Shown: positions 39,950 through 51,235 of the stretch, piece after piece
Position numbering within the stretch: position 1 is the stretch's first letter
Layout: the number at the start of each line of letters is the position of its first letter
Source of the DNA: Pseudomonas sessilinigenes
GTDB lineage: Bacteria > Pseudomonadota > Gammaproteobacteria > Pseudomonadales > Pseudomonadaceae
NCBI RefSeq assembly: GCF_003850565.1
Contig: NZ_CP027706.1
Location: 5,766,001 to 5,830,000, forward strand
DNA: 64,000 bases
Direction of reading: 5' to 3'
Made by a program: the position numbers and the translations under genes
Notes under the pieces: model-generated
Told to the model about the DNA's origin: nothing
The model's input: only the letters and a program-made list of their open reading frames with translations
The model's database searches: none

Positions 39950-40005
39950 AAAAAAGCCAGTCGAGACTCATGCCGCTAGCGATGAGAGTCTCGACTGGCT
40001 TTTTT
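39950..40005. terminator. Long perfect bidirectional terminator hairpin
   Basis: A 19-20 bp uninterrupted stem (39950-39969 with 39986-40005) and a 16-nt loop, with A and T runs on opposite sides. It ends the lipoprotein gene on the minus strand. No plus-strand gene is recognised upstream, so its plus-strand role may be insulation of the tsdB promoter. Confidence 0.88.
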
Positions 40006-40026
40006 GGGGACTGAACTTGGCGCAGG

Positions 40027-40377
40027 TCAGCCCGAGATGCATTTTTCCCCAGCAGTGAGCACGTCCTGAGGACGCAACGGGTTATTGGACATCTGTTCGT
40101 GCAACTTGATGCTGCTACCCGAGGACCGCTCATCAATGTAGAAAACCGCCGCAGGTGCCGAAGACAGGCTTTGCGGCACAATCACCCGATACCCACCCTT
40201 GTGGGGCTCCACCTGCAAGGCTCCACGGCTCTTGGAGAGTTTCTCGGCCAAGCACTTGGCGTACTCATCAGGCTTCTTGCCTGAAATGACGTTCAAGGTC
40301 GGCGGCGTCTGATTGATATCCGAAACGGTTGAGCAACCACCCATTGCCAACGCCAGAACCCATACCCACCGCTTCAT
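40027..40377 (-). CDS. Hypothetical lipoprotein
   Basis: 116 aa. Signal MKRWVWVLALAMGGCST with lipobox MGGC, Cys15 lipidated; +2 Ser suggests outer membrane. The mature domain has the pattern YAKCLAEKLSKSRGALQVEPHKGGYRVIVPQ and a final GEKCISG, so two further cysteines may pair. Start after GGAGATTTCATATT. Function unknown. Confidence 0.75.
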   Translation of the reverse strand: MKRWVWVLALAMGGCSTVSDINQTPPTLNVISGKKPDEYAKCLAEKLSKSRGALQVEPHKGGYRVIVPQSLSSAPAAVFYIDERSSGSSIKLHEQMSNNPLRPQDVLTAGEKCISG

Positions 40378-40587
40378 AATATGAAATCTCCAATAAAATC
40401 CCTCCGACAGTAAAGCTGCTGTTTTTCTCCGGAGGCACGGCTTTTATCGCCGATAAAAATCCAAATAACTGTTTTAAATTGTCAAAGTCCGACAGCGGGG
40501 CCGAATCATAAACCCTTGGGCCTGATAAACTGCAGCATCGCCCACGCAAACGTTGTTTGCTTTGTAATAGCCCATCTGGAGGCGCCC

Positions 40588-40890
40588 ATGAAATTCATCC
40601 ACCAGCGCGAGCACCTGAACGAGGACGACATTGTCGTCATCGAGTGCTCCCAGGTCTGCAACATCCGCCTCATGAATGATGCCAACTTCCGCAGTTTCAA
40701 GAACGGCGGTCGCCATACGTACCACGGCGGTGCCTTCGACAAGTTCCCGGCAAAGATCACCGCGCCCAGCACCGGATTCTGGAACATCACCATCGATACC
40801 GTCAGTCGGCGAGCCATCAGCGTCACCCGTAAGCCGACCCTCACGCATTCGATCCGCATCATCCGCCGCTCCACCTCGAAACTGCGCTAG
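40588..40890 (+). CDS. DUF1883 family protein
   Basis: 100 aa starting at the ATG after CTGGAGGCGCCC. It begins MKFIHQREHLNEDDIVVIECSQVCNIRLMND and continues NFRSFKNGGRHTYHGGAFDKFPA, the characteristic beta-strand pattern of DUF1883. No signal or membrane segment. Basic C-terminus (IRIIRRSTSKLR). Function unknown. It is followed at 36 bp by a small gene and then the alkylation repair genes. Confidence 0.72.
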   Translation: MKFIHQREHLNEDDIVVIECSQVCNIRLMNDANFRSFKNGGRHTYHGGAFDKFPAKITAPSTGFWNITIDTVSRRAISVTRKPTLTHSIRIIRRSTSKLR

Positions 40891-40925
40891 CCCTCAGCCT
40901 GCTCCTTGCGCCAACAGGTAATCCC

Positions 40926-41096
40926 GTGTCCAAGACCACCAAGTACGTCATCAAATACAAGCTCAACGGCGAGCGCCGCTTCGAATTCGCCCAACTCCAG
41001 AACGGTACCGCCGAAGAAGCCCATGCCGCGCTACTGGCCCTGCATGGCCAGAGTACCGATGTCATCAGCGATGTCAGTGTGAGCAAGGCCCTGTAA
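40926..41096 (+). CDS. Small hypothetical protein (56 aa, GTG start)
   Basis: The frame GTG-TCC-AAG-ACC opens at 40926 after a weak CAGG and ends at TAA 41094. It encodes a compact soluble protein with KYVIKYKLNGERRFEF and NGTAEEAHAALLALHG, alternating strand-helix-strand in look. Codon use matches its neighbours. It fills an otherwise empty spacer between the DUF1883 gene and the 2OG oxygenase. Function unknown. Confidence 0.6.
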   Translation: MSKTTKYVIKYKLNGERRFEFAQLQNGTAEEAHAALLALHGQSTDVISDVSVSKAL

Positions 41097-41183
41097 ACGG
41101 ATTCCAGCGCAAGCATCGGAGTGTTTGCCGAGCAGGTGAACCGCAGACTGGCTGGAGTCATTCACATCCAGGACCGTCTCGCC

Positions 41184-41900
41184 ATGCCTCTCTCCCCTCT
41201 CCATGAACGCCTGCAACGGTTTGACTGGGCCTGCATCGAACAGGCCCTCGACCAGGATGGCTGCGCCCGGCTCGAAGGCTTGCTCAACAAGGCTGAATGC
41301 CAGGCCATGAGCAGCCTCTATCAAGACACCGGCCGGTTCCGCTCGAAGGTCCTCATGGCCCGCCATGGCTTCGGGCTAGGCCAATACCAGTACTTTCGCT
41401 ACCCACTGCCAGACCCCGTGGCCGAGTTGCGCCAGCGAATCTACCCTTACCTGGTGGACCTGGCCAACCGCTGGAACCAGACACTGGGCATCGATACACG
41501 CTACCCCAGGGAACACCTGGACTTTCTCCAGCGTTGCCACGCTGCCGGCCAGCAACGCCCCACGCCGTTGTTGTTGCAATACGGCGCCGGGGACTACAAC
41601 TGCCTGCACCAGGACGTGTATGGCGAGCATGTATTTCCCCTGCAAGCGGTCTTCCTGCTATCGCAACCGGGAACAGACTTCAGCGGTGGTGAACTGGTGC
41701 TCACCGAGCAGCGCCCACGCATGCAATCGCGTCCGCAGGTCATTGGTCTGAAGCAAGGTGATGGCCTGCTCTTCGCCGTGCACCATCGACCAGTCAAAGG
41801 CTCTCGCGGCCATTATCGAGTGACCATGCGCCACGGCGTCAGCCGCGTGCACAGTGGCCAGCGCCATACCCTCGGAGTGATTTTCCACGATGCATTGTGA
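41184..41900 (+). CDS. 2-oxoglutarate/Fe(II)-dependent oxygenase (alkylation-repair associated)
   Basis: 238 aa. The Fe(II) triad is supplied by CLHQDVYGEHVFP (His and Asp) and a late His in RHGVSRVHSGQRHTLGV, which also has the Arg expected to bind 2-oxoglutarate. It belongs to a prolyl-hydroxylase-like group often found beside alkB and ada. The substrate is unproven. It overlaps alkB by 11 bp, so the two are probably co-translated. Confidence 0.82.
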   Translation: MPLSPLHERLQRFDWACIEQALDQDGCARLEGLLNKAECQAMSSLYQDTGRFRSKVLMARHGFGLGQYQYFRYPLPDPVAELRQRIYPYLVDLANRWNQTLGIDTRYPREHLDFLQRCHAAGQQRPTPLLLQYGAGDYNCLHQDVYGEHVFPLQAVFLLSQPGTDFSGGELVLTEQRPRMQSRPQVIGLKQGDGLLFAVHHRPVKGSRGHYRVTMRHGVSRVHSGQRHTLGVIFHDAL

Positions 41901-42624
41901 TGACCTGAGGCCCGCAAGCCTCGGACTCTTCAGCGAAGAGGACCTGCAACAGCCTGCGCACATCCAGGTACTTGGCCCGCAGTCTCGTGTATTGCGAGGC
42001 TTCGCCCTGCCCTGGGTCGAGCACCTGCTGCCACAGCTGGAACGGGTTCTGGAGCAGGCGCCCTTTCGCCACATGGTGACGCCAGGCGGCTTCAGCATGT
42101 CGGTCGGCCTGAGCAGTTGCGGACAGCTGGGCTGGACCACCGACCCCAGTGGCTATCGCTACAGCCCGGTGGACCCGCAGAGCTCACGCCCGTGGCCAGC
42201 GATGCCCAAGGTATTTCGACAGCTGGCCCAGGCGGCGGCGGATGCGGCCGGCTTCACCGGGTTTTCTCCCGATTCCTGCCTGATCAACTGCTACCGGCCC
42301 GGGTCGAAGATGTCCTTGCACCAGGACAAGAACGAACGCGACTACCGGGCCCCAATCGTGTCATTGTCCCTGGGCTTGCCAGCGATCTTTCTATTCGGCG
42401 GCCAGCAACGCAGTGACAAGAGCCAGCGAGTGCCATTGCTGCACGGCGACGTGGTGGTCTGGGGTGGAGTAGACCGCCTGCGCTTCCACGGCGTGATGCC
42501 GATCAAGGAAGGGACTCACGCCCTGCTGGGCCAACAGCGGATCAACCTGACGTTTCGCCAGGCCGGGGCCGGCCAGGAATTCGAACGCAAGACCCGGAGT
42601 GCCGGGCAGCGTCCGAATGACTAA
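41890..42624 (+). CDS. alkB: DNA oxidative demethylase AlkB
   Basis: 244 aa. The Fe(II)/2-oxoglutarate core is clear: NCYRPGSKMSLHQDKNERD (His and Asp ligands), distal His in DRLRFHGVMP and Arg in LGQQRINLTFRQ. The segment GYRYSP with WPAMP matches the nucleotide-recognition lid. It removes 1-methyladenine and 3-methylcytosine damage by oxidative demethylation. It sits between a second 2OG oxygenase and ada, as an adaptive-response operon. Confidence 0.93.
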   Translation: MHCDDLRPASLGLFSEEDLQQPAHIQVLGPQSRVLRGFALPWVEHLLPQLERVLEQAPFRHMVTPGGFSMSVGLSSCGQLGWTTDPSGYRYSPVDPQSSRPWPAMPKVFRQLAQAAADAAGFTGFSPDSCLINCYRPGSKMSLHQDKNERDYRAPIVSLSLGLPAIFLFGGQQRSDKSQRVPLLHGDVVVWGGVDRLRFHGVMPIKEGTHALLGQQRINLTFRQAGAGQEFERKTRSAGQRPND

Positions 42625-42655
42625 CCTGGCCGGCATCACCCATCGAGAATCGACC

Positions 42656-43729
42656 ATGAACGCGACGTCACGTAAACATCGCATCGAACAGGATCCCCGC
42701 TGGCAGGCCGTGCTCAGGCGCGATGCCAACGCCGACACCAGCTTCGTCTATGCCGTGCGCACCACCGGCGTGTATTGCCGCCCCAGCAGCCTGTCACGGT
42801 TGCCGAAGGCGGAGAACGTCGAGTTCTTCGACAGCGCCGAACAGGCCGAAGCCGCGGGCTACCGTCCCAGCAAGCGACTGGCCAGCGACCAGACCCAGGT
42901 CGCAGCACATCATGGGGCCGTGGTGGCCGCAGCCTGTCGCCAGATCGAAAGCGCCGAGTCGGTACCCAGCCTGGAACAACTGGCACAACAGGCCGGCATG
43001 AGCAGCTACCACTTCCATCGAGTGTTCAAGGCCGCCACGGGCCTGACACCAAGGGGCTATGCCAATGCACAGCGCTCGCGCAAGGTACGCTCGCACCTGC
43101 AGCGCGGCCACTCGGTGACCGATGCCCTGTACGACGCCGGGTTCAACTCCAACAGCCGTTTCTATGAGGCTGCGGACCAGCTCCTGGGCATGAAGCCCAG
43201 CGACTACCGCGCTGGCGGCCCCAACAACGACATTCGCTTTGCCGTGGGCCAATGCTCCCTCGGGGCGATTCTGGTGGCACAAAGCGAGCGCGGGGTCTGC
43301 GCCATCCTCATGGGAGACGACCCCAACCTGCTGGTGGAAGAGTTGCAGGACAAGTTCCCCAAGGCCAACTTGATCGGCGCCGATGACTCGTTCGAGCGAT
43401 TGGTGGCCCAGGTGGTGGGATTCATCGAAGCGCCGGCCATTGGCCTGAACCTGCCCCTGGACCTGCGCGGCACGGCGTTCCAGGAGCGGGTATGGCAAGC
43501 CCTGAGGAGCATCCCCGCCGGCAGCACGGTCAGCTACACCGAGATTGCCCGACGCATAGGCGCCCCGCGATCCTGCCGGGCCGTGGCCCAGGCCTGCGCC
43601 GCCAATAGCCTGGCAGTGGCCATCCCCTGCCACCGGGTGGTGCGCAGTGATGGCAACCTGTCAGGCTATCGCTGGGGCGTGGAGCGCAAGCGTCAGTTGC
43701 TGGAGCGCGAAGGCTCGTCCGAGGCCTGA
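42656..43729 (+). CDS. ada: Ada, O6-methylguanine-DNA methyltransferase/regulator with degenerate zinc site
   Basis: 357 aa. N-Ada domain 1-80, AraC-type helix-turn-helix ~90-185, and methyltransferase domain with acceptor C325 in AIPCHRVVRSDGNLSGYRWG. In E. coli Ada the N-domain zinc is held by C38, C42, C69 and C72. Here only the first remains (C41 in VYCRPSS); the others are S45, S72 and L75 (RPSKRLA). Zinc-dependent methylphosphotriester sensing is therefore doubtful. Its 3' end overlaps the convergent gene by 37 bp. Confidence 0.9.
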   Translation: MNATSRKHRIEQDPRWQAVLRRDANADTSFVYAVRTTGVYCRPSSLSRLPKAENVEFFDSAEQAEAAGYRPSKRLASDQTQVAAHHGAVVAAACRQIESAESVPSLEQLAQQAGMSSYHFHRVFKAATGLTPRGYANAQRSRKVRSHLQRGHSVTDALYDAGFNSNSRFYEAADQLLGMKPSDYRAGGPNNDIRFAVGQCSLGAILVAQSERGVCAILMGDDPNLLVEELQDKFPKANLIGADDSFERLVAQVVGFIEAPAIGLNLPLDLRGTAFQERVWQALRSIPAGSTVSYTEIARRIGAPRSCRAVAQACAANSLAVAIPCHRVVRSDGNLSGYRWGVERKRQLLEREGSSEA

Positions 43730-44181
43730 ACACCGATGTAGATCGCCACCGAATCGGCGCTGGTATAGACCTCGAAATCGGTGGCATAGGCACGACGCAC
43801 CTGGGGGTTGTCCTGGAAGTAGGCCCAGATGAATCCCCAGGCCTGGATCACGCACTCCGGCATGGCCCCCTTGGCACTGAACACCAGGTATTCACCGCCC
43901 TGGATCTGGACACCGGGATACTCGACGCAGGCCCCATCCAGCGCGACACCGGCGGTCACGTCGAAGTATCCCGTAGCATCGGACTCGTAGTTGGAATAAA
44001 CCCCATAGACGAACGAGTCTTCCTGCCTTGGCGCAATCTTGTCGTACAGATTCTCGACGTAGAAACGCTGCCACATCGGGCCGATCAAGGCAGTGCCTGG
44101 CTGTTGCTCATGGGCATTGAGGGTACGTACCTGCAATCCAGCCACACTGAAGGGCTGCACTTGGCGCAGTTTTACATCCAT
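43693..44181 (-). CDS. GyrI-like / AraC effector-binding domain protein
   Basis: 162 aa made of one GyrI-like small-molecule-binding domain. It starts MDVKLRQVQPFSVAGLQVRTLN and has the conserved region SFVYGVYSNYESDATGYFDVTAGVAL; the final strand is FEVYTSADSVAIYIGVQ. Such proteins bind hydrophobic ligands or inhibit DNA gyrase. No DNA-binding domain is attached. Start after AAGGAAGGCCGACC. Convergent and overlapping with ada. Confidence 0.78.
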   Translation of the reverse strand: MDVKLRQVQPFSVAGLQVRTLNAHEQQPGTALIGPMWQRFYVENLYDKIAPRQEDSFVYGVYSNYESDATGYFDVTAGVALDGACVEYPGVQIQGGEYLVFSAKGAMPECVIQAWGFIWAYFQDNPQVRRAYATDFEVYTSADSVAIYIGVQASDEPSRSSN

Positions 44182-44391
44182 GGTCGGCCTTCCTTTGATA
44201 ATGCGATGAGTGAAAAACCGCCGCAGTCTAGCGCCTGTCCGGCAGCCTCGACAGCCCAGGGGCCCTTCTTGCAGTAGCAACCCGCACGGCTCACTTGCCT
44301 CCGAGAGGAAAATCCGACTGGCCTCAGCCTGCCGTCTCCTGCTAAAACCTGCGCAGCATCGTCTAAAACCGCCGCTGGAGAACCACGTCAA

Positions 44392-46372
<1,981 letters not shown>

Positions 46373-47053
46373 ATGAACCTATCGAGTGCCGATTTTTCCG
46401 CGATCTGGCTGACCCTGAAACTGGCGTCCCTGACCACCCTGATCCTGCTGGTCGTCGGCACTCCGATAGCCCTGTGGTTATCACGTACTCGCTCCTGGCT
46501 ACGCGGACCGGTCGGTGCCGTGGTGGCCCTGCCCCTGGTCCTGCCGCCCACGGTGATCGGCTTCTATCTGCTGCTGGCCCTGGGACCCAACGGTTTCTTC
46601 GGCCAATTCACCCAATCCCTGGGCCTGGGCACCCTGACCTTCAGCTTTAGCGGCCTGGTGCTGGGCTCGGTGATCTACTCCATGCCCTTTGTCGTGCAAC
46701 CGCTGCAGAACGCTTTCTCGGCCATTGGCAGCCGTCCCCTGGAAGTGGCCGCGACCTTGCGTGCCAATCCGTGGGATACCTTTTTCAGCGTGATCCTGCC
46801 CCTGGCTCGGCCGGGCTTCATCACCGCCTCGATCCTGGGTTTTGCCCATACCGTCGGCGAGTTCGGCGTGGTGTTGATGATCGGCGGCAATATTCCAGAG
46901 AAGACCCGGGTGGTCTCGGTGCAGATCTACGACCACGTAGAGGCGATGGAGTACGCCCAGGCCCACTGGTTGGCCGGAGCCATGCTGGTGTTTTCGTTCC
47001 TGGTGCTGCTGGCCTTGTATTCGAGCCGCAAGACCAAGGCCGGCTGGAGCTGA
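46373..47053 (+). CDS. modB: Molybdate ABC transporter, permease
   Basis: 226-aa inner-membrane permease with about five helices. The EAA loop that docks on ModC is [34 protein letters not shown] in outline ([13 protein letters not shown]...LPLARPG). It begins directly after the modA TAA (TAAATG) with no separate Shine-Dalgarno, so translation is probably coupled. Confidence 0.95.
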   Translation: MNLSSADFSAIWLTLKLASLTTLILLVVGTPIALWLSRTRSWLRGPVGAVVALPLVLPPTVIGFYLLLALGPNGFFGQFTQSLGLGTLTFSFSGLVLGSVIYSMPFVVQPLQNAFSAIGSRPLEVAATLRANPWDTFFSVILPLARPGFITASILGFAHTVGEFGVVLMIGGNIPEKTRVVSVQIYDHVEAMEYAQAHWLAGAMLVFSFLVLLALYSSRKTKAGWS

Positions 47054-47057
47054 CCCC

Positions 47058-48140
47058 ATGAGCATCCAACTCACACTGCAACTGGGCTACCGCCAATTTG
47101 CCCTGGATCTGGACCTGCAATTGCCTGGGCGAGGCGTGACCGCGCTCTTCGGCCACTCAGGTTCGGGCAAGACCACCTGCCTGCGCTGCATTGCTGGCCT
47201 GGAACGCGCTGGACGCGGACGCATCCAGGTCAACGATGAACTCTGGCAAGACAGCCAGCGCAAGCTATTCGTCCCGCCCCACAAGCGCTCCCTGGGCTAT
47301 GTGTTCCAGGAAGCCAGCCTGTTCCCGCACCTGTCGGTGCAGGCCAACCTGGAATTCGGCCTACGGCGCATCCCCAAGCCACAGCGCCGTGTCGACATGA
47401 TCCAGGCGACGGAACTCCTGGGTATCGGCCACTTGCTGCAACGCCATCCCCAGCACCTGTCGGGTGGCGAGCGCCAGCGCATCGGCATTGCCCGGGCCCT
47501 GCTCACCAGCCCCCGACTGTTGCTGATGGACGAACCCCTGGCCGCCCTGGATTCCAAGCGCAAGAACGAAATCCTGCCCTACCTGGAACGCCTGCACGAC
47601 GAGCTGGACATCCCCGTCCTCTACGTCAGCCACTCCCAGGATGAAGTAGCGCGCCTGGCCGACCACATCGTCCTGCTCAGCGAGGGTCAGGCCCTGGCCA
47701 GCGGGCCCATTGGTGAAACCCTGGCCCGTCTCGATCTGCCGCTGGCCCAGGGGGACGATGCTGGTGTGGTGCTGCAAGGCCAGGTCAGTGCCTACGACTC
47801 GGTTTACCAGCTACTGAACCTGCAATTGCCCGGTAGCGACCTGCAGGTGCGCGTAGCTCACGAGCCGGTAGCGCCGGGCAAGACCGTACGCTTCAAGGTC
47901 CAGGCCCGGGATGTCAGCCTGAGCCTGCAGGCCAGCGAACACAGCAGCATCCTCAATCGCCTGCCGGTTACTGTCCGCGAAGAAATACCGGCCGACAACA
48001 ACGCCCATGTCCTCGTGCGCCTGGATGCCATGGGTTCTGCCCTGCTGGCGCGCATCACCCGCTATTCCCGCGACCAACTTCAACTGCACCCAGGCCAGCA
48101 ACTCTGGGCGCAGATCAAGGCAGTGGCGGTCCTGGCTTGA
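47058..48140 (+). CDS. modC: Molybdate ABC transporter, ATPase
   Basis: 360 aa. Walker [10 protein letters not shown], signature [10 protein letters not shown], Walker [13 protein letters not shown] and the H-loop YVSHSQDEV are complete. The C-terminal ~80 residues form a MOP-like oxyanion-binding regulatory domain ([24 protein letters not shown]). It energises ModAB. The start follows TGGAGCTGACCCC, 4 nt after the modB stop. Confidence 0.95.
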   Translation: MSIQLTLQLGYRQFALDLDLQLPGRGVTALFGHSGSGKTTCLRCIAGLERAGRGRIQVNDELWQDSQRKLFVPPHKRSLGYVFQEASLFPHLSVQANLEFGLRRIPKPQRRVDMIQATELLGIGHLLQRHPQHLSGGERQRIGIARALLTSPRLLLMDEPLAALDSKRKNEILPYLERLHDELDIPVLYVSHSQDEVARLADHIVLLSEGQALASGPIGETLARLDLPLAQGDDAGVVLQGQVSAYDSVYQLLNLQLPGSDLQVRVAHEPVAPGKTVRFKVQARDVSLSLQASEHSSILNRLPVTVREEIPADNNAHVLVRLDAMGSALLARITRYSRDQLQLHPGQQLWAQIKAVAVLA

Positions 48141-48324
48141 CCCCCAGGGCGATGCTCATTGCAGCAAAGTGCTTGTCAGGAGAAATATTCCGGCGTTAGG
48201 CTACGCGCCTTCTTTCCCGTCCCAGGACGATTGCCGACGTGAACAACTAAGCCTTCCAGAAATGTACTCGCAACGAGCCTCGATAGCGCTCGTTGATCTG
48301 TTCTCACATTTTCCGGAGGTGCTG

Positions 48325-49965
48325 ATGACTCACGTCACACGGCTGCCTGCGCTGGTTTCCCTGAACCAGCTGACTTATCAATTCGCCAATGGCGAGATCC
48401 TGTTCAACGCCCTGAACCTGACATTCGATCGCCAACCAACGGCCATCGTTGGGCGCAACGGCATGGGCAAGTCCCTGCTGTTGCGCCTGATCGCCGGTGA
48501 ACTGCCCGCCTCGTTCGGCAGCATCAACTGCAACGCTCGCCTGGCCTATGTGCCCCAGGACCCATCGCCACAACCGCAGCAGAGCGTCGCCCAGGTCGCG
48601 GGGCTTGCCCAGGCCCTGGAAGCTCTTGAGCGCCTGGCAGGCGGCACCGCCAGTCTGAACGACCTGCAACAGGTCGATGAGCGCTGGGACCTGGCCGAAC
48701 GCCTGCGCCAAGCCCTGGACGCCTCGGGGCTGCAGAGCGTCGAGCCGCATGACCTCGCCGCCACCCTGAGCGGCGGCCAGCTGGCCCGGGTCGTGCTGAT
48801 CGGAGCCCTGCTCAGCGGCGCCGAGCTCCTGCTGCTCGACGAGCCCAGCAACCACCTGGACCGCGCTGGCAGGCACTGGCTGATGGAGCAGCTCCAACAA
48901 TGGCGCGGCGGCCTGATCCTGGTCAGCCACGATCGCCAACTGCTGATGCAGGTGCAGCGCATCGTTGAACTCACCCCCCAGGGGGTGCAGGCCTACGGTG
49001 GCAACTACGCACTGTTCCAGGCCCAGCGCGAAGCTCATCACCAAGCGGCCCAGACGGCCCTGGAGCATGCCCGCACCCAGCGCAGCCGTGAACACAAGCG
49101 CCTGCAACGCGAGCACGACACCATCCAGCGCCACGCTGCGGCATCGCGTAAATACGCCAAGTCCGCCAATGTCTCGGGATTCGAGCGGGCCAAGATGCTT
49201 GGCGCCGCGCGAGACATCATGGGCAAGGTGCGCCAGGCCCACCAGGGGCATAAGGGCGCTCTTGACGATCAGGTGCGCGAAGCCTTTGCCCGGGTCGGCC
49301 CGGAGCAACCGACCCTGCTCACCTTGCCCGCGACGACCCTGCAGGCTGGCCAGGCAGTACTCAACCTGCAACGGGCCCAACTGCCATGGTTGGACAGCCA
49401 GGCACCCTCCTCATACCTGACCTGCAACGTCACCGGACCAGCCCGTATCGCCCTGGTGGGGCCCAACGGTTGCGGCAAGTCCACCTTACTGAAGATGCTT
49501 GCTGGCTTGTTGTCTCCTGTGACCGGCGATTGCCGGGTAGCGGTGAGCAGCGCCTACCTGGACCAGCACCTGGCGCAACTGGACCCACAACGCTCACTGC
49601 TCGAACAACTGGGTACAGCCGACACCCCTCTTGAAGAGAGCGCCTTGCGCACCCGCCTGGCGCGTCTGCAACTGGATGCCCTACGGGTACAGCAACCCTG
49701 CGCCCTGCTCAGCGGTGGAGAACGGTTGAAAGCCGCCCTGGCCCTGGCACTGTGGAACGGCACCCCGGCCCGCCTGCTGTTGCTCGACGAACCCACCAAC
49801 CACCTCGACCTGGAATCGGTGCAGGCGTTCGAACGGGCCCTGCGCGACTTTCCCGGCGCCCTGGTAGTAGCTTCCCACGATCAGGATTTTCTCCAGGCCC
49901 TGGTTGTCACCCATGTCCTGGAATGGTCCCCCCAGGGCTGGCACCTCAGGGAGCTGCACCCATGA
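48325..49965 (+). CDS. ABC-F family ATPase
   Basis: 546 aa with two ABC domains and no membrane segment. Domain 1: Walker A GRNGMGKS, signature LSGGQLARV, Walker B LLLLDEPSNHLD. Domain 2: GPNGCGKST, LSGGERLKAAL, LLLLDEPTNHLD. The basic linker (RTQRSREHKRLQREHD...) is the P-site tRNA interaction motif region. ABC-F proteins act on the ribosome; some protect it from antibiotics. Subfamily not assigned. Start after CCGGAGGTGCTG. The 184-bp spacer from modC holds an inverted repeat CAACGAGC/GCTCGTTG (48271-48295). Confidence 0.87.
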   Translation: MTHVTRLPALVSLNQLTYQFANGEILFNALNLTFDRQPTAIVGRNGMGKSLLLRLIAGELPASFGSINCNARLAYVPQDPSPQPQQSVAQVAGLAQALEALERLAGGTASLNDLQQVDERWDLAERLRQALDASGLQSVEPHDLAATLSGGQLARVVLIGALLSGAELLLLDEPSNHLDRAGRHWLMEQLQQWRGGLILVSHDRQLLMQVQRIVELTPQGVQAYGGNYALFQAQREAHHQAAQTALEHARTQRSREHKRLQREHDTIQRHAAASRKYAKSANVSGFERAKMLGAARDIMGKVRQAHQGHKGALDDQVREAFARVGPEQPTLLTLPATTLQAGQAVLNLQRAQLPWLDSQAPSSYLTCNVTGPARIALVGPNGCGKSTLLKMLAGLLSPVTGDCRVAVSSAYLDQHLAQLDPQRSLLEQLGTADTPLEESALRTRLARLQLDALRVQQPCALLSGGERLKAALALALWNGTPARLLLLDEPTNHLDLESVQAFERALRDFPGALVVASHDQDFLQALVVTHVLEWSPQGWHLRELHP

Positions 49966-50051
49966 ACTGAAATCACGCCGCCAACACCCGCCAGGGACAA
50001 GCCTTCATGCTAGATTTGTCCCTTTCATCAATGGACAGGGAGCGCCAGCCC

Positions 50052-50444
50052 ATGCAGTTCGGCTACACCATCATCTATGTACCCGAGGTCGAAAAATCCT
50101 TGCAGTTCTTCGAGCAGGCCTTCGGCTTCAAACGCCGTTTCCTGCATGAATCCGGCACCTACGGCGAACTGGAAACCGGCAGCACGGCCCTGGCTTTTGC
50201 CGACCATCAACTGGCCGAGATGAACTTCAAGACGGGCCATGTTGCCGCCCATGCCTCACCACAACCTCTGGGCATGGAACTGGGCCTGGTCACCGACGAC
50301 GTTCATGCGGCCCACGCCAGGGCCCTGCGCTATGGAGCCCAGGAGCTCGCCGCCCCCAACAGCAAGCCTTGGGGGCAGATCGTCTCCTACGTACGCTGCC
50401 CGGACGGAACCCTGGTGGAATTGTGCACCCCGGTCGGGGCCTGA
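50052..50444 (+). CDS. VOC family protein
   Basis: 130 aa with two beta-alpha-beta-beta-beta modules: FGYTIIYVPEVEKSLQFFEQAFGFKRRF and GMELGLVTDDVHAAHARALRYGAQE. The end YVRCPDGTLVELCTPVG is typical of glyoxalase/bleomycin-resistance or fosfomycin-type proteins. Substrate unknown. It starts at the ATG that begins the fold, 12 nt after GGGAG. Confidence 0.8.
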   Translation: MQFGYTIIYVPEVEKSLQFFEQAFGFKRRFLHESGTYGELETGSTALAFADHQLAEMNFKTGHVAAHASPQPLGMELGLVTDDVHAAHARALRYGAQELAAPNSKPWGQIVSYVRCPDGTLVELCTPVGA

Positions 50445-50466
50445 AGCTGGAAGCAGGTGGGCAAGA

Positions 50467-50787
50467 CTACTTGAGCTTGACCGCCGTCCCGGTGGCAAAG
50501 ACCACCACCATGCCACCACGTCCGGATGGCATGCTGATCTCGAAGTCCAGCCCGACCACCGCATCGGCGTGGCATTGGCGGGCACGCTCCTTGATTTCGT
50601 CGGTGGCCTGGATGCGGGCCTCCTTCAAGGCTCGCTCCAGGGTCTGGGAGCGGCCACCGAAGAAGTCACGCATACCGGCGAACATATCGCGCACCACGTT
50701 GATGCCCTGGACAGATTCGGCACTGACGATGTCCAGGTAAGCGGCAATTTCGCGACCTTCGATATGGGCGGTGGTGGTGACAATCAT
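50467..50787 (-). CDS. YbjQ/UPF0145 family protein
   Basis: 106 aa. It has the family start MIVTTTAHIEGREIAAYLDIVSAE and the strongly conserved GINVVRDMFAGMRDFFGGRSQTLE, ending AVVGLDFEISMPSGRGGMVVVFATGTAV. Proteins of this group form pentamers of unknown function. Start after GGGAGAAACAC. Convergent with the VOC gene. Confidence 0.88.
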   Translation of the reverse strand: MIVTTTAHIEGREIAAYLDIVSAESVQGINVVRDMFAGMRDFFGGRSQTLERALKEARIQATDEIKERARQCHADAVVGLDFEISMPSGRGGMVVVFATGTAVKLK

Positions 50788-50918
50788 GTGTTTCTCCCTT
50801 GAACGGACAACCCATCCCGATAGCCCGGGACGGCAACGCCGGCGATGGTAGCAGAGCGGCAGTGAGCGCCGCAGGGATGGCCACGAACAACAGCCCCGCT
50901 CGATGGCGGGGCTTGGTA

Positions 50919-51077
50919 TCAGGGTTTCAGGGGACGCTCTTCATCCAGTTCCGACAGGCTCTTGCCATCGTCCGGATGCTTCCACGTCTGCGGTGGCGGT
51001 TCCTTGTGCTCGACCTCGCAGGGCTCCGTCTCATCGCTGCTTTCATGCTCATAAGGGCGCTGCCGTTGTATTGCCAT
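50919..51077 (-). CDS. Small hypothetical protein (52 aa)
   Basis: ATG at 51077 follows AGAGGTGGGC. The product is highly charged and Pro-rich (MAIQRQRPYEHESSDETEPC, PPPQTWKHPDDGKSL) and probably disordered. A 7-bp G+C hairpin lies after the stop (50888-50908). Its promoter region shares a 19-bp element with the DUF1652 gene at 59616-59867. Function unknown. Confidence 0.6.
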   Translation of the reverse strand: MAIQRQRPYEHESSDETEPCEVEHKEPPPQTWKHPDDGKSLSELDEERPLKP

Positions 51078-51111
51078 GCCCACCTCTCTTCCTGAAGGGA
51101 TTTTCGAGTCG

Positions 51112-51130
51112 CCCAATCAGGTTAGAACAG
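51112..51130 (-). promoter_or_regulatory. Shared 19-bp promoter element, copy A
   Basis: Read on the minus strand: CTGTTCTAACCTGATTGGG, 35 bp before the start of the 52-aa gene. It matches at 18 of 19 positions the element at 59905-59923, 38 bp before another small minus-strand gene. A common operator or sigma-factor recognition site is likely; its owner is unknown. Confidence 0.5.
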
Positions 51131-51235
51131 ATCTGGCAACGATCCGCAGTCAGCCGACCAAACAACGCTGGCGTCCTGCTCGAAGATGAAACTTGTTTCA
51201 CCCAGGCGCCCGCTTGAGCCTTGTATAGTCGCCCT

